Below, one piece after another: positions 41,455-48,255 of a DNA stretch of 48,255 nucleotides. The stretch comes from an archaeon (GTDB lineage Archaea; Nanobdellota; Nanobdellia; Woesearchaeales; GW2011-AR15): NCBI GenBank assembly GCA_018671515.1, contig JABHHN010000117.1, positions 1-48,255 of the forward strand, written 5' to 3'. The notes beneath the pieces are model-generated. The model saw only the letters and a program-made list of their open reading frames with translations, was not told where the DNA came from and made no database searches. The number at the start of each line of letters is the position of its first letter. Position 1 is the first letter of the stretch. The position numbers and the translations under genes are program-made.

Positions 41455-41748
41455 ATGGAATATAATGCTAAAAGTGCAATAGTAGGAAGAAGCGGAAAGA
41501 GAGACGAAGAAGGAAATGGTCCAGTATTTATTCATCTTTTCGATCAGAATGATCCACATAAATCAGAAGTTGTACCAAAAGAATTTATTGATTTTGAAGG
41601 AATGCACAAAATTAAATTTAAAGGTCTTAATGTAAGTTATTTACTTGCAGGTTCAGATGTTTTAATTAATAATTTGGTATCCATTTCAGCAGAAGAAGAA
41701 GAAGGAAAGCCAGGAAACCTTATTGTAAGTGGAAAACAATCAGAATAG
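41455..41748 (+). CDS. Small conserved protein, unknown function
   Basis: 97 residues, soluble. The sequence (MEYNAKSAIVGRSGKRDEEGNG, VFIHLFDQNDPHKSEVVPKEF, FKGLNVSYLLAGSDVLINNLVSISAEEEEG) suggests an all-beta fold with an acidic tail region. The TATA box CTTTATAAATT at about 41422-41432 sets a leaderless start at 41455. I recognise no family and no motif that would suggest a function. Confidence 0.6.
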   Translation: MEYNAKSAIVGRSGKRDEEGNGPVFIHLFDQNDPHKSEVVPKEFIDFEGMHKIKFKGLNVSYLLAGSDVLINNLVSISAEEEEGKPGNLIVSGKQSE

Positions 41749-41793
41749 TTCTTAAACCTATATTATTTAAATGTTATTTGAGTTTTGATTTAT

Positions 41794-42708
41794 ATGAATA
41801 AAATAAATATTTATCTAAAAGCTCTTAGAGCACCATTTTTTACTGCATCTATTATACCTGTACTATTAGGTTTTGTTCTTGCTTGGAATGAAGGTGGTTC
41901 TTGGAATTGGGTTTATTTTATTCTTACTATTTTAATGGCAGTTTTTGTACAAGGTGGAGTTAATCTATCAAATGATTTTTTTGACCATGTATCTGGGAAT
42001 GATGAACAAAATAATAATTATTCACAATTTAGTGGAGGAAGTAGAGTTATCCAGGATAAGTTACTTAAACCAAAAGAAGCTTTGGTTGCATCAACTTTAT
42101 TATTAATAATAGGAGCATTAATAGGATTATACTTAAATAGGATATATGAAGGTAATGCTTTGCTTGTGCTAATGTTGATAGGGTTATTTATAGGTTTTTT
42201 TTATACAGCAACTCCTTTGAAATTATCTTATAGAGGTTTAGGTGAAATAGGTGTTGCCATTTGTTTTGGTCCAATTCTTGTATTATTTTCACATTTTCTT
42301 TTTAGTGGGACAATATCAGTTTTAGCTTTTTTTATTTCAATTCCTATGGGATTACTTGTATTTTTGATTATTTTGATAAATGAATTTCAGGATTATGAAT
42401 CTGATAAGAAGACAAGTAAAAACACATTAGTAGTTTTGTTAGGGAAAAAAAAATCTGTTAAAATTTATCAAAATGTACTTGTTTCAGTTTATCTTTTAAT
42501 AATATTATCTATTGTTTTTTTTAAGTTGCCAATTTTGATTTTGATTAGTTTGTTTTCAGCATTCTTAGGATATAAAACATATAATATTTTAGAAAATAAT
42601 TATACCAAAATTAAAGAACTTCTACCTGCAAATGGAATGACAATAGGGCTTCATATGATTACAGGAGTTTTGATAATCATTGGATTAGTATTAGATAAAA
42701 TATTATAA
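41794..42708 (+). CDS. UbiA-family prenyltransferase (MenA-like)
   Basis: 304 residues from the ATG at 41794, with about eight membrane helices. The first Asp-rich motif is NLSNDFFDHVSGNDEQN (about 70-86), followed by SGGSRVIQDKLLKPKEA, as in MenA (1,4-dihydroxy-2-naphthoate prenyltransferase). The second is NEFQDYESDKKTSKNTLVVLLG (about 190-211). The family transfers polyprenyl chains to aromatic or lipid acceptors. No menaquinone genes are nearby, and archaeal UbiA members also make membrane lipids (digeranylgeranylglyceryl phosphate synthase), so the acceptor is uncertain. Confidence 0.88.
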   Translation: MNKINIYLKALRAPFFTASIIPVLLGFVLAWNEGGSWNWVYFILTILMAVFVQGGVNLSNDFFDHVSGNDEQNNNYSQFSGGSRVIQDKLLKPKEALVASTLLLIIGALIGLYLNRIYEGNALLVLMLIGLFIGFFYTATPLKLSYRGLGEIGVAICFGPILVLFSHFLFSGTISVLAFFISIPMGLLVFLIILINEFQDYESDKKTSKNTLVVLLGKKKSVKIYQNVLVSVYLLIILSIVFFKLPILILISLFSAFLGYKTYNILENNYTKIKELLPANGMTIGLHMITGVLIIIGLVLDKIL

Positions 42709-42725
42709 TTTCTAAATGTATTTTT

Positions 42726-44150
42726 TTATTTAATTATTTCAAGCATATTATCATAGAGAATATCTGCTAATATTTTATTGATTTTTTCATTGAAATGCAT
42801 ATCTCCACCAGAAAAATTAACATAAATTTCATCTTTAGTTAAATTTCTAGTAGCATTGCTAAAAAGTTTTTGAGCATTTTCAATTATTTTTATATTATTT
42901 TTTCTAAAAGTATTTTTAGTTTCATTAATCATGATATAATTACCATCGATTCTTTTTTCTTCAATTGGTAGGATAAAAGCAATTAATTTTGAATTAATAT
43001 TATTATTTGAACCTAATTTATTAATGATGTATTTAAAACATTTCCAACCATAGTAGTCCTCATTTACCGTTAATGTTATTTTATTTTGCGAATTAAATAA
43101 TTCATATCTAAACATGATATTATATTTTTTATCATTTAGGTAATTTTGTATTAAAATTTCATTTTTTATTCCTTTTAAACTAAAACAATATCTATAATCT
43201 ATATTATGTTCATAGAATTCCATATCATTTTGAAAAAATGAATATATAATGTAATCTGGCTCATATTTAAGCACTGAATGATTTAATATCCAATATAAAT
43301 CTAAAATATTAGCACCACCCATACCAAAATTAAATACTTCGTATTGATTGGGGAATTCTTTGTTTAATTTATCTCTAAATATACTACTAAATATATCATT
43401 AGAATTTGGAATGCTTGAACCCATTGTATATGAGTCACCTAAAAATGCAATTCTGATTTTATTATCATTGTTTTCAATTGAATGTTCAACATCTCTAAAT
43501 AGGTCACTATTTATACCATCAATTGTACTATCTAAATTTCCAAAAATTTTTATTTTTGAAATTTCAGAATATTTTGTTTTTGAATAATTTAAATTAACAT
43601 CAAGAATCAAAATAAATTCAAAAAGAATTAATATTATGGTTAATACGAATAAAAGTATTAAAATATTTTTATAATTTGATTTAATTTTGTTTTTTATTGA
43701 TATTAATATTTTTTTAATATAAGTAGAATAATTAATTATAATTTTATTTATATGTTTAAAATTATTAAGCATCAAAAATCCAATTATAAAAAAAATAAAT
43801 TCAATAATAATGTTATTTATGATAAACGGTTTAGTTAGAATAAATTTTCTTAAAAAAATTCTTTCAATAATGAAGGGATTGGCAATTAAGGAGAATAAGA
43901 TTAAGCCTAAGCCAGCCAATTTATTATAATTTAATTTTTTATTTAACATAAATTTTTCATTATATTTTATGATTAAATATCCAGTTATAAAAATTAAAAT
44001 ATTAAATATTGTAATGAAAAAAGATTTCCACAAATAATCAAATTTTTTATCAGGACTAAAAAAATATTGGACTATCCAAGGATTAAAAATTATTCCAATT
44101 AATATAAATATTATACCTAATGATTTTAAAAATACTTTTTCTTTACTCAT
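42726..44150 (-). CDS. Membrane-anchored SGNH/GDSL-family hydrolase
   Basis: 474 residues. Five or six N-terminal membrane helices (about 1-185) are followed by an extracytoplasmic SGNH domain. Its blocks are IRIAFLGDSYTMGSS (nucleophile Ser, block I, about 231-245), FNFGMGGANILDLYW (block II Gly, about 273-287), IIYSFFQNDMEFYE (block III Asn) and the C-terminal GGDMHFNEKINKILADIL (catalytic Asp-x-x-His form). This design is seen in O-acyl transferase/esterase proteins that modify surface polysaccharides. It is monocistronic; the tRNA lies upstream on the same strand. Confidence 0.85.
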   Translation of the reverse strand: MSKEKVFLKSLGIIFILIGIIFNPWIVQYFFSPDKKFDYLWKSFFITIFNILIFITGYLIIKYNEKFMLNKKLNYNKLAGLGLILFSLIANPFIIERIFLRKFILTKPFIINNIIIEFIFFIIGFLMLNNFKHINKIIINYSTYIKKILISIKNKIKSNYKNILILLFVLTIILILFEFILILDVNLNYSKTKYSEISKIKIFGNLDSTIDGINSDLFRDVEHSIENNDNKIRIAFLGDSYTMGSSIPNSNDIFSSIFRDKLNKEFPNQYEVFNFGMGGANILDLYWILNHSVLKYEPDYIIYSFFQNDMEFYEHNIDYRYCFSLKGIKNEILIQNYLNDKKYNIMFRYELFNSQNKITLTVNEDYYGWKCFKYIINKLGSNNNINSKLIAFILPIEEKRIDGNYIMINETKNTFRKNNIKIIENAQKLFSNATRNLTKDEIYVNFSGGDMHFNEKINKILADILYDNMLEIIK

Positions 44151-44215
44151 TTACTTAAGAATATGTTTTTTATTTAAAAATCATGAGTAATTAATTTGTA
44201 TTTGAATAAGAGTAG

Positions 44216-44242
44216 ATAAAATTTATGGGCTTGCGAGGATTC
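44216..44242 (-). repeat. Duplicated tRNA-Arg 3' end, downstream copy
   Basis: 27 nt that match 44341-44367 with a single change (T44231 for C44356). The copy holds the acceptor-stem 3' strand and the 3' half of the T arm plus 10 nt of flank, and then departs from the tRNA. It is the kind of truncated tRNA end left at attachment sites by integration into a tRNA gene. Confidence 0.75.
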
Positions 44243-44250
44243 CGGAGGAG

Positions 44251-44327
44251 TATAATTTGCAGAGCAAATTATAGTTTGAAAAGCAAACTATACGACTAGG
44301 CAAATGAACGTTAGTGAATTTGTGTTC
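44251..44327. repeat. Multi-hairpin segment between the tRNA 3' end and its partial copy
   Basis: TATAATTTGC (44251-44260) pairs with GCAAATTATA (44264-44273). TATAGTTTG (44270-44278) pairs with CAAACTATA (44284-44292), sharing TATA with the first stem. Then CAAAT (44301-44305) complements ATTTG (44318-44322), and GAAC (44306-44309) complements GTTC (44324-44327), in pseudoknot order. That is the same order and almost the same spacing as at 38796-38825. Confidence 0.5.
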
Positions 44328-44340
44328 GAAGATGAGCAGA

Positions 44341-44367
44341 ATAAAATTTATGGGCCTGCGAGGATTC
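44341..44367 (-). repeat. tRNA-Arg 3' end, intact copy of the duplicated segment
   Basis: The original copy of the 27-nt repeat. It comprises the 3' part of the tRNA gene and its immediate downstream flank. Confidence 0.75.
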
Positions 44368-44507
44368 GAACCCCGGTCAGTCGGTGTCTTAGAGATATTT
44401 AAGTGTGAGCTTGACGAATGAAGTGAGGAAACTCACTTATTTTCGCGAGCGTTTTCTAAAAAGGCTCTCCGAAGCCGACTGCACTATCCAGACTATGCTA
44501 CAGGCCC
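44351..44507 (-). tRNA. tRNA-Arg (anticodon TCG) with 83-nt intron
   Basis: Exon 1 is 44469-44507 and exon 2 is 44351-44385; the spliced RNA is 74 nt. The acceptor GGGCCTG pairs with CAGGCCC; the D stem is GCAT/GTGC; the anticodon stem GTCGG/CCGAC holds loop CTTCGGA with anticodon TCG. The T arm is CGGGG-TTCGAAT-CCTCG, with discriminator A and no encoded CCA. The intron (44386-44468) starts after position 37. A bulge-helix-bulge can be drawn with bulges GGA and ACA around a helix CTTC/TAAG (one mismatch), then GAG/CTC, as required by the archaeal splicing endonuclease. The intron has an internal hairpin AAGTGAG/CTCACTT. Confidence 0.92.
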
Positions 44508-44554
44508 ATTTCTAGAAGATTATTTTTTTAATTTAAAAAACTTTAGAAAAAAAT

Positions 44555-44848
44555 TTATTTTTTCTTGATTTTATTCATAAAAATTTCAATTGTAGATACT
44601 CGAATGTCTTTTCCTTCTTTATTTTGAAATTCTTCACTTCCAGTTGTTACTTTTGTAATTTCAACTTGATCTTTTAAAAATCTGTTTTTTCCTACTTCTG
44701 AAACATCTACTGCCTTTGAAATGAATTTTCCTCTGGCTTTTATTATGACTTCACTTGCTTCTTTAGTAGTAAATTGCATTACCAAACCAATCACATAATT
44801 CATGAATGGTTTTTCACCTATAAATATTGAATTGTCTTGATCTGTCAT
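44555..44848 (-). CDS. albA: Alba DNA/RNA-binding chromatin protein
   Basis: 97 residues, normal for Alba. NSIFIGEKPFMNYVIGLVMQF opens the fold, and KARGKFISKAVDVSEVGKNRFL (about 43-64) is the conserved middle. The C-terminal strand hairpin with a basic tip follows. The usual acetylated Lys of the Sulfolobus loop (near GKKP) is represented here by Lys13 in GEKP. It binds DNA and RNA as a dimer and compacts chromatin. It has an AGGGTGG ribosome-binding site and is cotranscribed with the S17e gene upstream (23 nt). Confidence 0.95.
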   Translation of the reverse strand: MTDQDNSIFIGEKPFMNYVIGLVMQFTTKEASEVIIKARGKFISKAVDVSEVGKNRFLKDQVEITKVTTGSEEFQNKEGKDIRVSTIEIFMNKIKKK

Positions 44849-44871
44849 CCATAACCACCCTAAAAGTTAAA

Positions 44872-45063
44872 TTACTTTTCGTCAGTTTTGTTTAATCTTG
44901 AAGCATATCCAGCGATGATGTTTCTTAGTTTTTTTGATGTAACATCTGTTTTTTCACTGACCAACTTTTTATTTTCTTCAAAGTTGCTGCTTTTCAAATC
45001 ACTATTTACTTCAATGAATTCTTCAGTAATACTTTTTATTTTTTTGGTTTTAATTCTTCCCAT
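44872..45063 (-). CDS. rps17e: Small-subunit ribosomal protein S17e
   Basis: 63 residues, the normal length of archaeal eS17. MGRIKTKKIKSITEEFIE at the N-terminus and FEENKKLVSEKTDVTSKKLRNIIAGYASRLNK in the C-terminal half match the family. S17e is absent from bacteria. A TATA box on the minus strand (TTTATAAATAAACC, 45081-45094) about 25 nt upstream gives a leaderless message for S17e, followed by Alba. Confidence 0.95.
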   Translation of the reverse strand: MGRIKTKKIKSITEEFIEVNSDLKSSNFEENKKLVSEKTDVTSKKLRNIIAGYASRLNKTDEK

Positions 45064-45080
45064 GGCCTTGAAGAAAGTAT

Positions 45081-45094
45081 GGTTTATTTATAAA
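45081..45094 (-). promoter_or_regulatory. TATA box of the S17e-Alba operon
   Basis: TTTATAAATAAACC on the minus strand, 18-31 nt before the ATG at 45063. Confidence 0.6.
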
Positions 45095-45295
45095 GATTGT
45101 TAAAAAAATTAATTTTATAGAGGAAAAAAAGACCAAATTTGTTGATTTAAATCTTTTTTATGATATTATTGAATTATTAATTCTTGTAATTTTTAAGAGA
45201 TTAAATTGCTTGTATTATTAAGCATACTTTAATTAGTTATTAATAGCCAAGAATATGGTTTGAAATACTTTAATCACTGGACATTTTGAAGAAGA

Positions 45296-45305
45296 ATTTA
45301 TAAAG
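45296..45305 (+). promoter_or_regulatory. TATA box of the restriction-modification operon
   Basis: ATTTATAAAG about 31-40 nt before the ATG at 45336. The preceding stretch from 45095 holds no gene or repeat that I can recognise. Confidence 0.45.
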
Positions 45306-45335
45306 AAAATATAATTATTATTTATAGTGGGATAA

Positions 45336-46196
45336 ATGGTAACTAACATTTTAAAGGCAATTTTGAATATTAAGGCTAATGGAGATTTTAATCTTTCAAA
45401 TATACTTGTTTTTCCAAAAAACAAACCATCATCAGTAAATAGAGCAAATGCTGTTGGTCAAGCATTAGAATATTTTATGAAAGATGGATTTTGTAATACT
45501 TTTTTTGAGAAAAATGCTCAAGTAAAATTGGAAAAATATTCAGAAAATTTTTCATATCTAGGAAATCAGAATAATCCTCCTGACATCATTGTGAAAAATG
45601 GAGACGCTATCGAAGTAAAAAAAATAGATGGTATAAAAAAATCAGACTTAGCACTTAATAGTTCTTATCCAAAATATAAACTTTATTCTGATAGTACAAT
45701 GATTACACAAGCATGTAAGGATTGTGAGCCAGGTTGGAAAGAAAAAGATATTATTTATGCTGTTGGATTCATGAATGGATTTGATTTGAAATTATTGATT
45801 CTTATTTATGGTGATTGTTATGCAGCCAATTCTAACATTTACAAAAGAGTAAAGGATGCTGTTGTTAACGGTTTAACATCTTCTAATTTAGAATTTTCCG
45901 AAACAAATGAGTTAGGAAGAGTAAACAGAGTTGATCCTTTAGGAATTACAAATTTAAGAATAAGAGGCATGTGGACTATACAAAATCCTTGGAAAGTATA
46001 TGAAGATGTTTTCAATTATAATAAGAATTCTAAATTCTCTTTAATTGCAATGATGAGAAAAGAAAAGTTCGATAGTTTTCCTGAAGAAGATAAAACTGCA
46101 ATTTCAAAATTAAATGTTTCTAATGTAAAAATTCAAAATCCTGATAATCCAGCACAACAATTAGATACTAAAATTATTAGGTATGATATACAATGA
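45336..46196 (+). CDS. NgoPII-family type II restriction endonuclease
   Basis: 286 residues. Closely patterned on R.NgoPII: NRANAVGQALEYFMKDGF, FSYLGNQNNPPDIIVKNGDAIEVKKI (catalytic PD...ExK at about 85-99, PPD and EVKK), ALNSSYPKYKLYSDSTMITQACKDCE, KDIIYAVG, RVDPLGITNLRIRGMWTIQNPWKVY and KIQNPDNPAQQLDTK. NgoPII cuts GGCC, so the same target is likely but not certain. It overlaps the methyltransferase gene by 4 nt (ATGA), so the pair is cotranscribed and coupled. The GGCC sequence is still present in this window. Confidence 0.9.
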   Translation: MVTNILKAILNIKANGDFNLSNILVFPKNKPSSVNRANAVGQALEYFMKDGFCNTFFEKNAQVKLEKYSENFSYLGNQNNPPDIIVKNGDAIEVKKIDGIKKSDLALNSSYPKYKLYSDSTMITQACKDCEPGWKEKDIIYAVGFMNGFDLKLLILIYGDCYAANSNIYKRVKDAVVNGLTSSNLEFSETNELGRVNRVDPLGITNLRIRGMWTIQNPWKVYEDVFNYNKNSKFSLIAMMRKEKFDSFPEEDKTAISKLNVSNVKIQNPDNPAQQLDTKIIRYDIQ

Positions 46197-47236
46197 AAAT
46201 AGCATCATTTTTTTCAGGTGCAGGTGGTCTTGACTTAGGATTCACAAATGCAGGGTTTAAAACCGTTTTTGCTAATGATATTTGGAAAGGATGTTGGAAA
46301 ACTTATGAAGAAAATCATGGTATTACAGTCACAAAAAAATCAATAGCTAAAATTGAACCACACGAAATCCCTGATGGTGTAATTGGATTTATTGGAGGTC
46401 CTCCTTGCCAAAGTTGGAGTTTAGCTGGAGCTATGAGAGGAATAAAAGATCCAAGAGGAAAATTATTTTACAATTATGTGAACTTAATTAATAAGAAGAA
46501 ACCATTGTTTTTCTTAGCTGAAAATGTTCCTGGAATTTTGTCATTTAAACATAGACCTGAATTTATGAAAATTGTGAAAGCTTTTTTGGATATTGGTTAC
46601 ATTGTTTCATTTAAACAATTAAATGCATTAGATTATGCTGTTCCACAGGATAGGAAACGAGTTTTTATTGTTGGTTATGATAAATCTCAAATGATAAAAA
46701 AATTCATTTTCCCTAAACCAAATGATAAAAAAATAACACTTAAGGATACTTTAAGTAATTTACCTGAAGCACATCCAGCACAAGAAAAAAATTATACTAA
46801 TGGACAAGAACTTGAAGTTTTAAATCATGAATATATGAATGGTGGTTTTTCTACGATTTATATGTCTAGAAACAGGGTTAGAAGTTGGGATGAACAATCA
46901 TTTACAATCCAAGCAGGAGGTAGACATGCTCCTATTCATCCACAAGCTAATAAAATGATTAAAGTAGAAAAAGACAAAATGAAATTTGATCCTAAGTCAA
47001 AACCTTATAGAAGATTATCTGTTAGAGAATGTGCAAGAATTCAGACTTTTCCAGATGAGTTTATTTTTAAGTATAATCAAATAGCAGATGGATACAAGAT
47101 GATTGGAAATGCTGTCCCAGTAAAATTAGCAGAAGCCTTAGCTATACAAATTATGAATGACATTAGAACAATGAACAAAAAAAAATTAAATTTTAATTCT
47201 ATACAAAAAAAACATACTACTTGTTCATTAAACTAA
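46193..47236 (+). CDS. C5-cytosine DNA methyltransferase
   Basis: 347 residues with the m5C motifs in order. Motif I FFSGAGGLDLGF (5-16), IV GGPPCQSWSLAG with catalytic Cys (about 69-80), VI ENVPGI (about 106-111), VIII QDRKRVFIVGYD (about 151-162), IX RRLSVRECARIQTFPDEF and X YKMIGNAVPVKLA. It methylates the site cut by the coupled NgoPII-like enzyme, which would put the target at GGCC. A basic Asn/Lys tail follows motif X. Restriction-modification pairs are often acquired horizontally, and this one lies in the stretch between the S17e gene and the rRNA. Confidence 0.93.
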   Translation: MKIASFFSGAGGLDLGFTNAGFKTVFANDIWKGCWKTYEENHGITVTKKSIAKIEPHEIPDGVIGFIGGPPCQSWSLAGAMRGIKDPRGKLFYNYVNLINKKKPLFFLAENVPGILSFKHRPEFMKIVKAFLDIGYIVSFKQLNALDYAVPQDRKRVFIVGYDKSQMIKKFIFPKPNDKKITLKDTLSNLPEAHPAQEKNYTNGQELEVLNHEYMNGGFSTIYMSRNRVRSWDEQSFTIQAGGRHAPIHPQANKMIKVEKDKMKFDPKSKPYRRLSVRECARIQTFPDEFIFKYNQIADGYKMIGNAVPVKLAEALAIQIMNDIRTMNKKKLNFNSIQKKHTTCSLN

Positions 47237-47302
47237 TAAAATGTGATTCAAATTCATATTAAAGTATAGTATTAAAAGTAGTAAAAAATAGTGGTGATAT
47301 TG

Positions 47303-47728
47303 ATGAATGAATTGATTTATTTAGGAATAATAGTTTTAGCAATGATTTTTATTTATATAGGGTATAAATTAGGAAACAAAGTTGGTGAATTAAAAACTAA
47401 TAAACAATGGGAATTAAATTTACCTAAAATAAGATCAGAATCTATAAAAAGATCAAGACAAGTCATAGGAGGGCAGTTTTCAGAACAATTAGCACCATAT
47501 TTGCCTGATTTTCCATATAAGCCAACTGAATGTAAATTTATGGGAAAACCTATAGATTTGATAGTTTTTAATGGAATGGATGAAAAAAATATCAATGAAA
47601 TAATATTTGTTGAAATAAAAAGTGGAGATTCTAAATTATCAACTACAGAGAGAAAATTAAGAGATTGTATTAAAGAGAAAAGAATAAGATGGCAAGAATA
47701 TAGAATTTCTAAGAAATTAACGAAGTAA
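47303..47728 (+). CDS. Membrane-anchored Hjc-related endonuclease-like protein
   Basis: 141 residues from the ATG at 47303 (GGTGAT at 47293-47298). An N-terminal membrane helix (about 4-24) is followed by a nuclease-fold domain: RSESIKRSRQVIGGQFSEQLAPYLPDFPYKPTECKFMGKPIDLIVFNGM, then IIFVEIKSGDSKLSTTERKLRDCIKEKRIRWQEYRI. The PIDLIVF...FVEIKSG pair is the PD-(D/E)xK core of the archaeal Holliday-junction-resolvase-related family (Endonuc_Holl). How a membrane-tethered nuclease acts is unknown. It lies 66 nt after the methyltransferase and may belong to the defence block. Confidence 0.85.
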   Translation: MNELIYLGIIVLAMIFIYIGYKLGNKVGELKTNKQWELNLPKIRSESIKRSRQVIGGQFSEQLAPYLPDFPYKPTECKFMGKPIDLIVFNGMDEKNINEIIFVEIKSGDSKLSTTERKLRDCIKEKRIRWQEYRISKKLTK

Positions 47729-47947
47729 TAATAGTTAAAGTTTAATGAATGATATTTTATATTTATTTTTTATTTTAATTGTTTGGTAAATTAATTATTA
47801 AAAAGTATTTTTAGTTTAGAAATAAATTTGAAATTATTTGATAATAAAAAAATTATAATGAAATAGTATAGTTATCACTATTTTAAAGAAATAATTGAAA
47901 ATAATAAAAAAAATTAAAAAAAAAAAGAAAAGACTTTGCACAAAAAA

Positions 47948-48255
47948 AAGTACGATCGTTTAGTAACAGCATGCTGAATGCCTCGTTACCTTAGCACTTA
48001 CACACCTGTTCTATCAAACCCATCTTTTATGGGAGATCAAAATGTCTCTTTTTAGGGCGGGTTTCGAGCTTAGATGCTTTCAGCTCTTATCCCTTAATGC
48101 GTAGCTGCCCGGCGTACCCTGTCGGATAACCGGTAAACCAGAGGCATCGAACCTTTGTTCCTCTCGTACTAAAAGGTCCTTCCCCTCAGACATTTTACAT
48201 TTCCAGTAGATATTAAACAAACTGTCTCACAACGTTCTGAACCCAGCTCACGATC
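47948..48255 (-). rRNA. 23S ribosomal RNA, 3' part (runs off the right edge)
   Basis: The minus strand contains the sarcin-ricin loop AGTACGAGAGGAACAAAGGT (48151-48170) and, further 3', GGTAACGAGGCATTCAGC and the terminal helices of domain VI. The 3' end is estimated at about 47948, after the last conserved pairing; I cannot fix it to the base. The 219 nt between the preceding gene (end 47728) and this end are AT-rich and hold nothing I can identify. Confidence 0.93.

Noticed and set aside
44386-44468. Insertion of a hairpin element inside a broken tRNA
   Set aside because: The position after nucleotide 37 and the bulge-helix-bulge geometry identify it as a normal archaeal tRNA intron.
45336-47236. 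Avoidance of GGCC in the window because of the NgoPII-like enzyme
   Set aside because: GGCC is present at more than ten places (for example near 9250, 13850, 18001, 31583, 38022 and 44353), so no absence can be claimed; counting against expectation needs the whole genome.

Overview
The window (about 28% GC by eye) comes from an archaeon. It encodes the archaeal/eukaryotic-type ribosomal proteins L10e, S6e and S17e, the chromatin protein Alba, the KEOPS subunit Kae1, a NOG1-type GTPase, archaeal-type pilins and an intron-containing tRNA. Many genes have an archaeal TATA box about 25-30 nt before a leaderless start, while operon-internal genes carry GGTGAT/GGAGG ribosome-binding sites. Small genes, many short membrane proteins and many bacterial-type genes suggest a DPANN lineage, probably Woesearchaeota/Pacearchaeota-like. 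That placement is inference; the partial 23S rRNA at the right edge could settle it.

Layout. 1-2.5 kb: a large secreted beta-helix/MopE-repeat surface protein that runs off the left edge. 2.6-7.4 kb: malic enzyme, small regulators, a NOG1-like GTPase, L10e and an ITPase. 7.5-9 kb: two type IV pilin-like proteins around a small membrane protein. 9-10.7 kb: bacterial-length TpiA and Lgt. 11-16.4 kb: an NYN-domain protein, then a DUF134 / double-NifX / twin ferredoxin-MinD ATPase cluster with a membrane-anchored winged-helix protein. 16.5-18.8 kb: a thioredoxin-CcdA fusion convergent with TrxB. 20.5-27.2 kb: a divergent winged-helix regulator followed by a bacterial-type chaperone operon, groES-groEL-grpE-(YkgJ-like)-suhB-dnaK. 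27-33 kb: MerR and ArsR regulators, an ArsP-like permease, an MscS-like protein, DoxX and a GcvT/YgfZ-like protein. 33-38.7 kb: S6e with a repetitive tail, RadC, Kae1, a TPR protein and CorA. 38.9-42.7 kb: LspA, a full-length Rel/SpoT enzyme and a UbiA prenyltransferase. 42.7-45 kb: an SGNH hydrolase, an intron-containing tRNA-Arg with a duplicated 3' end, Alba and S17e. 45.3-48.3 kb: an NgoPII-like restriction-modification pair, a membrane-anchored Hjc-related nuclease and the 3' part of 23S rRNA (minus strand).

Genes that may work together. Lgt and LspA, though far apart, are two of the steps of a bacterial lipoprotein pathway, which is unexpected in an archaeon. TrxB and the Trx-CcdA fusion could form an electron path from NADPH across the membrane. 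The chaperone genes form a Hsp60/Hsp10 plus Hsp70/GrpE set (DnaJ is not in the window), with a possible repressor encoded divergently. Both groES and dnaK are preceded by short, Shine-Dalgarno-led upstream ORFs and hairpins.

The most unusual non-coding signal is a set of multi-hairpin intergenic elements (about 4948-5005, 8324-8377, 10803-10858, 21131-21196, 28197-28294, 36336-36425, 38773-38849 and 44251-44327). Several sit between divergent genes, where they cannot be ordinary terminators. Some form apparent three-way junctions or interlocked (pseudoknot-order) pairings. They are the best candidates here for undescribed structured RNA or small mobile DNA.
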